In this document: in pieces, positions 1 through 6,439 of the stretch
Layout: each line of letters opens with the position of its first letter
How positions within the stretch are numbered: position 1 is the first letter of the stretch
DNA from: Nitrososphaerales archaeon
Lineage (GTDB): Archaea > Thermoproteota > Nitrososphaeria > Nitrososphaerales > Gagatemarchaeaceae
Assembly: GCA_030039515.1 (NCBI GenBank)
Contig: JASHVT010000046.1
Coordinates: 1-6,991, forward strand
Direction of reading: 5' to 3'
DNA length: 6,991 nt
Notes under the pieces: model-generated
The model's input: the letters and a program-made list of their open reading frames with translations, nothing else
Told to the model about the DNA's origin: nothing
Databases searched by the model: none
Position numbers and translations under genes: made by a program

Positions 1-75
1 CCGCGCCAGCCCCGCCTCCTCGCAGAGCTGCCTGACGGCTGGGGCCAGCGTCTCGAACGAGCTTCCTCCGGACAA
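1..75 (-). CDS. 5' end of a leftward gene, function unknown (partial)
   Basis: Read on the minus strand, a frame opens after a stop at 105-103 and runs without interruption from a TTG at 75-73 to the window edge (25 codons). The residues begin MSGGSSFETL and continue APAVRQLCEEAGLAR. Third codon positions are almost all G or C, as in the clear genes nearby, and the TTG is followed by TC, as in the SMC and helicase genes. A CTTAAAT box lies 26 bases upstream, the spacing expected for a leaderless archaeal transcript. The translated segment looks like an amphipathic helix but is too short for family assignment. An ATG at 99-97 on the same strand opens a different frame, giving an Arg/Trp-rich peptide that looks non-coding. 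The sequence left of the window would settle it. Confidence 0.45.
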   Translation of the reverse strand, partial: MSGGSSFETLAPAVRQLCEEAGLAR

Positions 76-100
76 ACCCAGGCGAAGCCCGCTTCCATCG

Positions 101-107
101 ATTTAAG
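101..107 (-). promoter_or_regulatory. putative TATA box of the leftward gene
   Basis: CTTAAAT on the minus strand, about 26 bases before the TTG at 75. The spacing fits transcription starting at or within a few bases of the start codon. No Shine-Dalgarno motif lies between them, which agrees with a leaderless mRNA. Confidence 0.4.
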
Positions 108-167
108 GTCTGAGCGAGAGAGTGGAGTGAAAGTATCTGACGGAAAGTCCGACAAACCGCGCAATGT

Positions 168-173
168 CTAAAT
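168..173 (+). promoter_or_regulatory. putative TATA box of the SMC operon
   Basis: CTAAAT on the plus strand ends 28 bases before the TTG start at 201. The same geometry is seen at the other likely leaderless genes here. There is no purine-rich ribosome-binding site just upstream of 201. The box is a weaker match than the one for the leftward gene, so this is an inference from position and repeated architecture. Confidence 0.4.
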
Positions 174-177
174 GCGC

Positions 178-197
178 CCGGCCGACCTTCGGGCCGG
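178..197. repeat. inverted repeat upstream of the SMC start
   Basis: CCGGCC (178-183) and GGCCGG (192-197) form a perfect 6-bp inverted repeat with an 8-base spacer. It lies between the presumed TATA box and the TTG at 201, overlapping the expected transcription start. It could be an operator, or a 5' hairpin if transcription starts further upstream. In DNA this G+C-rich, a 6-bp G+C palindromic pair can also arise by chance. Confidence 0.35.
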
Positions 198-200
198 ATC

Positions 201-2204
201 TTGTCGAAGCACATCGAGGACGTCTCAAAGGAGAGGCCCTCCCACCTCACGACCGTCAAGGAGATAATCCTCGAGAACTTCATGAGCTATGAGTACGCAA
301 GGATACCTCTAAGGGGCGGCCTCAACCTGATCATAGGCCCCAACGGGGCGGGGAAGTCCTCCGTCCTCCTAGCGATCTCGGTGGCCTTCGGGCAGGCGTA
401 CACCGAACGTTCCCGCAAGCTCTCCGACCTGATCAGGCGAGGGAAGGACATAGCGAGGGTCTCGCTCGTCTTCGACAACTCCCCCAAGAACGGGAAGCGC
501 CCCATCCCATACTCGAAGTCCGACACCTTCATGCTCAGCAGGTACCTCAGGCGTGACGGGTCGTACTGGTTCGAAGCCGACTACAGGGAGATAGACAAGA
601 GCGAGGTCGTGAGGCTCCTAAGGGAATTCGGGATCAACCCAGACAACCTGCTCATCATCATGCATCAGGGGATGATCGAAGAGCTCGGCGCGGTGACGCC
701 GCAGGAGAGGCTGAGGCTCGTCGAGGAGGCCGTAGGCTTCTCCGAGTACAGGCAGAGGATCGTCCAGGCGGAGCAGGATCTGAGCGGGCTCGTCGGAGAG
801 GAGAGCTCGCTCCTTCAGCTGATCGACAACGCGAACCAGGCGCTCGAGTACTGGAAGCAGATCTATGACAGGTACCAGGAGAAACGAAGGCTGATCGAAC
901 ACAGGGGCCTCCTCGCCAAGGAGCTGCTCTGGAGCACGGAGGCGAAGCTCACGAAGTCGCTCGAGTCCGTGGAGGAGAAGGTCAGGTCGAAGACCAGGAC
1001 CTTGGAAGACCTGAGGTCGCAGCAGTCGGAGGTCGAGGGCGACGCGGTCAAGACGCATGAGACCCTGCTGGACAAGCAGGTCGAGCTGAGGAAGCTCTAC
1101 GGAGCGCTCGTGAGAGCGGAAGCAGAGAAGGCGAAGGACGACTCCGCGAAGGCCGTCTACAAAGCCCTGAAGGAGGACTTGGACGGCCTGTCCAGGGCCA
1201 TCGAGGACCTCGTGTCCAGTCAGAGCAAGCCCGCCGTCAGAGCCAGGGAGGCCATCGAGTACGTGGCGAGCAAGAGCTCTTCGGCGGAGAGCGACGCTCA
1301 GAGACGGCGGTCGGAGCTGGACAGGGAGGTGTCGTCCCTCCAGCAGGACATCGGGAGGACCGACGACCTGCTCACCCGCACCACGGAGGGCTACATCTCC
1401 TTCAGAGTGAAGTCCGAGGTCCTAGCCTACAGGACCAAGCTCACCGAGTCGGACCTTCACGACCTTGAGAGGAGCGCGCGGGAGTACAGGGCGGAGCTCG
1501 ACAAGATGGCCCCAGACCTCGAGAGGGCCGGGGCGAGGATCGAGACCCAGAGGCAACCCTACGAGGTTTCAGAGGAGCTCAAGCTAGTCTCTGCCCACAT
1601 CCAAAAGATGCAGGACGTCCCTGACGACGCGGAGAAGATCTACAACGACTACTCCGGGAACATCGAGGAACTCAAGGCGAGGCTCTCCCAGCTCCAGGAC
1701 AACAAGAAGTCGATGCTCGCCGAGCTCGAGGCCAGGAAGGGCGTGTGGAGGAAGGCGGTCGAGGACCTGGTCGGATCGATTGACATGCCCTACAGGGCTG
1801 TCTTGGGGGCGGCCGACGCCAGTGGATTCGTAAAGTTCGACGAGGGCGCCGAGATTGACGAGGCGGGCATAGACCTCTACGTCGGGTTCAGGGGAGGCGC
1901 CCCGACGACGCTCGACCCCTTCACCCAGAGCGGGGGGGAGCGCTCGGTGGCCCTGATGGCCTTCATACTCTCTCTTCAGGCGAGGATCGTGTCTCCGCTG
2001 AGGGCGATGGACGAGTTCGACATCCACATGGACCCCAGGAACAGAGAGGCGATGTTCAAGATGATCCTGAGCCAGATGAAACAGCGAGAGGCGTCACAGT
2101 ACCTCGTCATCACTCCATCTATCCTGACCGTGTTCGACAGGAGCGCCCACGTCATCACCGTCCAGGCTGTCCACGGCGCTACGGAAGTCAGGGAGCTCCG
2201 CTGA
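201..2204 (+). CDS. SMC-family ATPase, Smc5/Smc6-like, short-armed
   Basis: An ABC-type ATPase head split by a coiled coil, as in SMC/Rad50 proteins, which bind ATP between two heads and act on DNA in the cytosol. The N-terminal head (about 17-182) has Walker A GPNGAGKSS at 46-54 and a Q-loop MHQG with Q156. The C-terminal head (about 520-667) has signature QSGGERS at 576-582, Walker B with D604 and E605, and a D-loop HMD at 609-611. The switch position reads ITPS (637-640) instead of the usual histidine. ITP there and QSGGERSV are typical of Smc5; SPLRAMDEFD resembles Smc6. Predicted helical arms span about 183-340 and 362-520, around 150 residues each, with a Ser/Pro-containing turn between them. 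No hinge domain and no cysteine is visible, so a Rad50 zinc hook is excluded. At 667 residues it is far shorter than typical SMCs (about 1,100-1,200). The TTG start is forced by an upstream stop at 138-140 and no other start before the head. It leads an operon with kleisin-like and kite-like genes. The SMC superfamily call is certain; Smc5/6 affinity is likely. Crenarchaeal coalescin-type SMCs are an alternative comparison group. Confidence 0.93.
   Translation: MSKHIEDVSKERPSHLTTVKEIILENFMSYEYARIPLRGGLNLIIGPNGAGKSSVLLAISVAFGQAYTERSRKLSDLIRRGKDIARVSLVFDNSPKNGKRPIPYSKSDTFMLSRYLRRDGSYWFEADYREIDKSEVVRLLREFGINPDNLLIIMHQGMIEELGAVTPQERLRLVEEAVGFSEYRQRIVQAEQDLSGLVGEESSLLQLIDNANQALEYWKQIYDRYQEKRRLIEHRGLLAKELLWSTEAKLTKSLESVEEKVRSKTRTLEDLRSQQSEVEGDAVKTHETLLDKQVELRKLYGALVRAEAEKAKDDSAKAVYKALKEDLDGLSRAIEDLVSSQSKPAVRAREAIEYVASKSSSAESDAQRRRSELDREVSSLQQDIGRTDDLLTRTTEGYISFRVKSEVLAYRTKLTESDLHDLERSAREYRAELDKMAPDLERAGARIETQRQPYEVSEELKLVSAHIQKMQDVPDDAEKIYNDYSGNIEELKARLSQLQDNKKSMLAELEARKGVWRKAVEDLVGSIDMPYRAVLGAADASGFVKFDEGAEIDEAGIDLYVGFRGGAPTTLDPFTQSGGERSVALMAFILSLQARIVSPLRAMDEFDIHMDPRNREAMFKMILSQMKQREASQYLVITPSILTVFDRSAHVITVQAVHGATEVRELR
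2191..2195 (+). promoter_or_regulatory. possible ribosome-binding site for the kleisin-like gene
   Basis: GGGAG lies 11 bases before the TTG at 2207 and inside the last codons of the SMC gene. It is the only purine-rich match near that start and supports TTG 2207 over the in-frame GTG at 2240. With a 2-base gap after the SMC stop codon, translational re-initiation may matter more than this site. Confidence 0.4.
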
Positions 2205-2206
2205 AC

Positions 2207-2965
2207 TTGGAGCAGAAGAAGCTGGAGGAGGTACTCCGAGTGATCGAGCTGTGCCGCTCGGTCGAATCCAGCTCCGCGAACCCGTTCGACGTCGACATCA
2301 AGGCTAAGATCAAGCTCCTGAAGGAGCGCCTCCCGGAGTGGAAGTTCCTGGACGAGCTGCTCGTAGACTCCGAGGCGATGCTCGAGCTCGCCCAGATAGT
2401 CAGGCTCCAGGACGAGTGGCTCAAGCACCGAGCCTCTGCCCTCTACATCGACCCCCTCCTGATCCAGCTGAAGATCAAGCTCCTAGAGAAGGGCGCACTT
2501 TCCGAGGCGTTCATCAGGAGCTGGCACCCCGTCGCCCAGCTGGACCAGATCTCGCCAAGGGGCCTGGAGAAGGCGTTCGTTTACTGGCGCGACCTCCGGC
2601 CGATGTCTGAGAGGTTCAAGAGCCAGTTCGGGACCAACGGGGCCGTTCCCGGCGTGGTGGACTACGACGAACTGGTCAGCATGGGGGTCTTCACGCAGCA
2701 GCAGTTCGACGCCACGCTGAAAGAGCTGCAGGACGAGCTGATGGAAAGGTCCAACGGAGACTGGATAGACTACCGAGAGTTCATCGGCTCCGACACCTAC
2801 GAAGGCAAGGTCAAGAGGTCCTACCTCCTCGCGTTCCTCATCAGCGAGGGGAAGGCCACGCTTAGGACAGAGCCGCTCACAGGCAAGATCTGGGTGACCG
2901 CTCTCAGAGAAAAGGCGAACACTCCGCCAAAGTCCGTCGCGATACCGATAGGTGAAGAGGCATGA
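2207..2965 (+). CDS. putative kleisin subunit, Nse4/ScpA-like
   Basis: Kleisins bridge the two heads of an SMC dimer: the N-terminal part binds one SMC neck and a C-terminal winged helix binds the other head. The 252-aa length, mostly helical composition and place directly after an SMC gene fit that role. The N-terminal part (about 1-100) is helical, with a Leu-rich stretch at 78-95 reminiscent of the ScpA N-terminal bundle. The C-terminal part (about 150-235) looks like a winged helix. It ends in SYLLAFLISEGKATLR (205-220) followed by a strand-like GKIWVTAL. This resembles the Nse4 C-terminal pattern of LFYLSFLI-x-DG-x-V followed by a strand, and more loosely ScpA's FLxLLxL-x-x-GK. It starts with TTG 2 bases after the SMC stop and ends in a 4-base overlap with the next gene, so the three are probably co-translated. 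The assignment combines context and short motif resemblance and is not certain. A standalone winged-helix protein is the main alternative. Confidence 0.65.
   Translation: MEQKKLEEVLRVIELCRSVESSSANPFDVDIKAKIKLLKERLPEWKFLDELLVDSEAMLELAQIVRLQDEWLKHRASALYIDPLLIQLKIKLLEKGALSEAFIRSWHPVAQLDQISPRGLEKAFVYWRDLRPMSERFKSQFGTNGAVPGVVDYDELVSMGVFTQQQFDATLKELQDELMERSNGDWIDYREFIGSDTYEGKVKRSYLLAFLISEGKATLRTEPLTGKIWVTALREKANTPPKSVAIPIGEEA
2951..2955 (+). promoter_or_regulatory. ribosome-binding site of the kite-like gene
   Basis: GGTGA, a classic archaeal Shine-Dalgarno sequence, sits 6 bases before the ATG at 2962, inside the end of the kleisin-like gene. It fixes the start of the third operon gene. The ATG overlaps the preceding stop codon as ATGA. 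Confidence 0.75.
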
Positions 2966-3525
2966 GCGAGGAGGCGCAGGCCGACAGGGCCCTACTGGAG
3001 AGGAAAGTGAGGAAGGCCTTCCAGGTGCTGGTCCTCCAAAGGGGGCGCAACCCCGGGGTGAAGGGATGGGAGATGAAGCGGTCCCTGGGCAGGGACTTCC
3101 GTTCCATCCTGGAGGTCCTCTCGGAGGAAGTCGCGCCGTTGGGGCTCGAGGTGTTCGAGGTGAAGGGCCCAGAGGGGACCGACGACTCGTCGCGGTTCCT
3201 GCTCAGGTTCAAGGAGCCTCCCACTGTGAGCGAGGCCGAGACGTCGGGAATAAGGATCGACGACCTGGCGGTGTTGGCTGCCACGATCGCCTTCGTGAAC
3301 TCGAAGCAGGGCAGGGTAGGCCGGAAGGAGGTGGAGCACTTCCTGCGGGAGAAGTTCCCGAAGTGGAGGGTAGAGTATTCCCTGGACAGATACGTGAAGA
3401 GGGGGTATCTCGAGCAGGACGAGAGGTCTATGATCCACGTAGGATGGAGGACGAGGGCTGAGGTTGACGAGAAGACGCTGATGACGATGATACTTTCGAG
3501 GGCTCAGGAGGCCCCGAAGAAGTAG
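2962..3525 (+). CDS. putative kite (tandem winged-helix) subunit, Nse3/MAGE-like
   Basis: Kite proteins (ScpB, MukE, Nse1, Nse3) are small tandem winged-helix proteins that bind the kleisin middle region and stabilise the SMC complex on DNA. This 187-aa protein has two plausible winged helices, about 11-85 and 98-160. The first contains GRDFRSILEVLSEEVAPLGL-EVFEVKG and a strand ending RFLLRF. This follows the MAGE/Nse3 order of helix, FG-like turn with conserved Leu/Val, then a strand pair. The second ends RYVKRGYLEQ (143-152), then a strand and GWRTRAEVDEKTL (161-173). MAGE proteins have a similar V-x-x-x-YLEY, then F-x-WGPRA-x-x-E-x-x-K. The protein is rich in Lys/Arg and Glu. It is the last gene of the operon and overlaps the kleisin-like gene by 4 bases. 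Its 3' end overlaps the convergent helicase gene by 22 bases. ScpB is the main alternative assignment; both are kites. The resemblance was read by eye and is not a database result. Confidence 0.65.
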   Translation: MSEEAQADRALLERKVRKAFQVLVLQRGRNPGVKGWEMKRSLGRDFRSILEVLSEEVAPLGLEVFEVKGPEGTDDSSRFLLRFKEPPTVSEAETSGIRIDDLAVLAATIAFVNSKQGRVGRKEVEHFLREKFPKWRVEYSLDRYVKRGYLEQDERSMIHVGWRTRAEVDEKTLMTMILSRAQEAPKK

Positions 3526-6371
3526 CGCCTCCTCAGGGCATCCCTTTCTCCTTCTATTATCAAGTCTGTCAGGTCTGTCCCGTCCTTTCTCATCTTCGAT
3601 GCCAAGGCGGCGGCTTCGGCCAGCCTCACTCCCCGGCCGGCCATCAACATGTCGAGCGCGTGCCCGTACTCGCGCCTTAGCTCCGCGGACCTCTTCAGCC
3701 CTTCCAGCGACCTGAGCCACCTGCCCCGCACGTCGTTCCTGCTCCTCGCCTTCATGGCGGTGGAGAACACGTTCTCGTAGGAGTCTGTGGAGAGTCCCAG
3801 CTCCTGCTTTCCGCAGGCGGGGCACTTCTCCAGGCCTTCGATGTCACCGACCCTCTTCAGCTCCAGGAAGTTCCAGCAGCGGGTGCATACGACGGCAAGG
3901 AACGTGTCGTTCACCCTCGCCCTCGTGGACTGCCTGAGGAGCGCCTGGAGTCTCTCTGGCGACACTATCTCCCCCCTCCTGCTTATCTCCTCGACCCCTA
4001 TCCTCGCGATCGGGGAGAGCGCCTCGGACTCGAGCAGTTTGAGCTCGATCGCTCCGGCATCGATCTTCCCGACCACATCTTTCGCGCCCTCGAGGTCCAG
4101 GTCGTCATGGAAGATCATGCTCATGGCCTCCTCATAGACCGGGGTCTCGCGGAGCGCCTCGATGATTCCCGAGATGGACACGCTCGCGAAGTCCGCGTCC
4201 TTCGCGATCGCCCCGCACTTCTTTCCGGCGTGGATCAGCCTCCGCTTGAACATGCCGCTCCTCTCGAGAGCCTTCTCCGTGGTCAGTCTCATGTCCAAGG
4301 CGTGGAGCTCCCTCAGCAGCCCGATGACTGCGGTTGGTGACACGTCCGCTTCGATGACTATCCTGTAAGGGTCCTGATGGACCGCCACGGACTGGCCGAT
4401 CCTCTCTGAAATCAGATGGCCAAGCACCCTCGCGAGCAGCCTGTTGACCTTGTGGCCGAAGGCGGCCTGCACGACCACGTACCTGTCCCATCTCTCGACG
4501 GTCACGAGCCGCTCGGAGGGCACAGGAAGACCTTGGCCATGCTGCTCGGCCACCTCCTTCAGGGACTCGGACAGCGCCTCCTCGGATATCGGATACGTGT
4601 TGGCCAGTTCGGCGATGTACCTGCCCCCGTCGCCCTTCGCGAGCTCCTCCGCGTACCTCCTCCTGACCGACCCCACCTCCGCCGCGACCTCCCTGGGCAC
4701 AGGGATCTCGTCGCCCACCCAATTCGGGACGGCTCCGGTCGGGTCCTCCTCAGGCTTCACGAACACCTTGTTCCCGTAGACCTGCTCGATCTTCCAGCAT
4801 CTCCCGGCCTCGACGAACTTGACTCCGACCTCGGCGTACTCTGAGACGAAGGCCTCGTCCAGGGTCCCGACGAAGTTGCCCCCCTCCATCACGAGGTACT
4901 GCTTCTCGTCCGGTATCATGGAGAGGTTGTCGAAGTAATACTCGAACAGGGGCTTCGAGTCGCGGGCCCTCAGGACCTTTCCGTCAGACTCGGAGTAATA
5001 CGCCAGCCTGGGATACCTCTCCCTCATGTAGGTCAACACCTTCTTCAGTCTCTCGTCCTGCATCTCCCCGTAGGCGTAGCTCCTCCGTAGAAGCGCAAGA
5101 ATGTCCGCGTAGTTCCACGTGCTCTGCTCTATCAGGAGCCCCGCCACCTGATGTATGGCCACGTCGTAAGGCTGCGAGACAGGCTCGAGCGGCTCGATCT
5201 CCCCCGCCGCCGTCCGCCTGCACAGGACCGCCGCTTCGAGCGTGTCGTCAGAGTCCTGCGTCATCACGAGCCCGTTCGAGACCTCTCCCACCCTGTGCCC
5301 GCTCCTCCCCACTCTCTGGACCAGCCTGGTCACCTGTCTGGGAGAGTTGTACTGGACGACGTACTCGAGGAAGCCGATGTCGATGCCCAACTCCAGGCTG
5401 CTCGTGCAGATGACGCCAAGGAGCTCCCCCTGCTTCAGGCTCCTCTCGACCGCCTCTCTCGTCGCCTTCGACAAGGAGCTGTGGTGAACACCTATCGGGA
5501 GCCGCGGGTCCCAGACCCTGAACCTGCTGGAGAGCGCTTCCGCTTCTGTCCTGGTGTTCGTGAATATCAGCACCGACTTGTACTTCTCGACTATCTCTCT
5601 TATCGTCCTCAGCCGGGCTGCGACGTCGGGGTACGAGAAGATCGACTCCGCGAGTATCCTGTCCTCCCCGGTCGCTTTCGGTGCAACGACGCTCAGTGCG
5701 ATGGACTTCTCCACCGGGACCCTTACCACAGCGCACGGGCGGTCAGGCCCCACGAGGAACCGCGCCACCCTGTCGGGCGAGCCTACTGTGGCCGAGAGGC
5801 CTATGACCTGGAACTCCTTCTCGGCCACGTCGCGGAGCCTCTCGATCCCGACGCTCAGCTGGCTGCCCCTCTTGTCCTCCGCGAGCTCGTGGACCTCGTC
5901 GACGACCACCCACCTGAGCTTCGCGAGGTTCTGGCGGAGCCTCCTGCCCACGAGGAGAATCTGGAGCGTCTCCGGCGTCGTTATGAGGATGTCAGGGGGG
6001 ACGAAGCTCAGGCTGGTCCTCTCCGCCTGCGAGCTGTCCCCGTGCCTCACCCCGAGCCTGATGTCGAAGCGCTTGCACCACCACTGCAGCCTGTCAAGCA
6101 TGTCGCGGTTCAACGCCCTCAGGGGGGTGATGTACAGGAGCTTGGTCCCCTTCTCTGCCGTCACTCCTTCCCTAATCAGGCGGTCCAGGATTGGCAGGAC
6201 GGCAGCCTCGGTCTTCCCCGTCCCGGTCGGCGCCATCAGGAGCGCGTTCTGCCCCGACGTCACTATGGGAAAGAGCTGCGCCTGGGGCTCGGTCGGCGTG
6301 TCGAATCCCTTCTCGGCGAGCGCCTTCAAGAGGGGCGGCGAGAGCTGTTGGAACACGTTTTGTCCTGACAA
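3504..6371 (-). CDS. lhr: Lhr-type superfamily 2 ATP-dependent helicase with C-terminal zinc motif
   Basis: An ATP-driven 3'-to-5' type SF2 helicase of the large-helicase-related group, implicated in DNA repair or RNA processing in archaea and bacteria. All helicase motifs are present: Q-motif around F23-Q30, Walker A APTGTGKT (47-54), Ia TPLRAL (82-87), Ib TTPETL (131-136), II DEVH (158-161), III SAT (193-195), IV IFTNTR (269-274), V LELGIDIG (326-333) and VI QRVGRSGHR (352-360). After the two RecA domains (to about 385) comes the Lhr winged-helix and domain 4 region (about 390-825). Next is a probable zinc ribbon with C829, C832, C850 and C853, then a helical tail. The 955-aa length suits an archaeal Lhr core, not the 1,500-aa bacterial form. 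It starts at TTG 6371; an in-frame stop 12 bases upstream leaves no earlier start, though a GTG at codon 6 is possible. It has its own promoter, shared back-to-back with the XRE regulator. I cannot tell the aLhr1 and aLhr2 subgroups apart. Confidence 0.95.
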   Translation of the reverse strand: MSGQNVFQQLSPPLLKALAEKGFDTPTEPQAQLFPIVTSGQNALLMAPTGTGKTEAAVLPILDRLIREGVTAEKGTKLLYITPLRALNRDMLDRLQWWCKRFDIRLGVRHGDSSQAERTSLSFVPPDILITTPETLQILLVGRRLRQNLAKLRWVVVDEVHELAEDKRGSQLSVGIERLRDVAEKEFQVIGLSATVGSPDRVARFLVGPDRPCAVVRVPVEKSIALSVVAPKATGEDRILAESIFSYPDVAARLRTIREIVEKYKSVLIFTNTRTEAEALSSRFRVWDPRLPIGVHHSSLSKATREAVERSLKQGELLGVICTSSLELGIDIGFLEYVVQYNSPRQVTRLVQRVGRSGHRVGEVSNGLVMTQDSDDTLEAAVLCRRTAAGEIEPLEPVSQPYDVAIHQVAGLLIEQSTWNYADILALLRRSYAYGEMQDERLKKVLTYMRERYPRLAYYSESDGKVLRARDSKPLFEYYFDNLSMIPDEKQYLVMEGGNFVGTLDEAFVSEYAEVGVKFVEAGRCWKIEQVYGNKVFVKPEEDPTGAVPNWVGDEIPVPREVAAEVGSVRRRYAEELAKGDGGRYIAELANTYPISEEALSESLKEVAEQHGQGLPVPSERLVTVERWDRYVVVQAAFGHKVNRLLARVLGHLISERIGQSVAVHQDPYRIVIEADVSPTAVIGLLRELHALDMRLTTEKALERSGMFKRRLIHAGKKCGAIAKDADFASVSISGIIEALRETPVYEEAMSMIFHDDLDLEGAKDVVGKIDAGAIELKLLESEALSPIARIGVEEISRRGEIVSPERLQALLRQSTRARVNDTFLAVVCTRCWNFLELKRVGDIEGLEKCPACGKQELGLSTDSYENVFSTAMKARSRNDVRGRWLRSLEGLKRSAELRREYGHALDMLMAGRGVRLAEAAALASKMRKDGTDLTDLIIEGERDALRRRYFFGAS

Positions 6372-6401
6372 GACGAGCTTCTTTCAGGGGCTGGAACTCC
6401 T

Positions 6402-6415
6402 AATCTTAAAATAAA
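6402..6415. promoter_or_regulatory. shared AT-rich promoter core between lhr and the XRE regulator
   Basis: The only AT-rich block in this stretch reads CTTAAAATAAA on the plus strand (6405-6415) and TTTTAAGATT on the minus strand. As a plus-strand TATA box it lies about 25-30 bases before the ATG at 6440. As a minus-strand box it lies about 30-36 bases before the TTG at 6371. Either transcript would have little or no leader, and neither start has a convincing Shine-Dalgarno site. The two genes may compete for one TATA element, or have two overlapping ones. Confidence 0.55.
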
Positions 6416-6422
6416 GGGGACT

Positions 6423-6436
6423 ATAACATATGTAAT
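6423..6436. promoter_or_regulatory. 14-bp imperfect dyad, candidate operator
   Basis: ATAACAT and ATGTAAT are half-sites of an imperfect palindrome with 6 of 7 pairs matching, centred between 6429 and 6430 on ACATATGT. It sits between the TATA-like block and the start codon of an XRE-type regulator, where a dimeric helix-turn-helix protein could repress its own gene and lipA. Autoregulation is inferred from position only. Confidence 0.35.
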
Positions 6437-6439
6437 GTA

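Noticed and set aside
1932..1938. Run of seven G within the SMC signature motif, as a possible slippage or phase-variation site
   Set aside because: It simply encodes the conserved Ser-Gly-Gly-Glu of the ABC signature with GGG codons. The frame is intact, and such runs are common in G+C-rich genes.
201..2204. Rad50 (Mre11-Rad50) identity for the SMC-like ATPase
   Set aside because: No CxxC zinc hook (no cysteine at all), no neighbouring mre11, herA or nurA, and the switch and signature motifs are closer to Smc5/6.
201..3525. Wadjet (JetABCD) plasmid-defence system
   Set aside because: The order is SMC-kleisin-kite, with no JetD-type topoisomerase-like nuclease. The SMC is short, and no mobile-element context is visible.
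2992..3825. A 277-codon open frame on the minus strand across the kite-like gene and the lhr 3' end
   Set aside because: Low-complexity Arg/Leu/Glu/His composition, and it covers two supported genes in other frames.
5151..6368. A 405-codon open frame on the plus strand opposite the helicase gene
   Set aside because: It is antisense to a helicase with every motif intact. Its translation is Arg/Pro/Leu-rich without domain features, as expected when high-G+C codons are read on the opposite strand.
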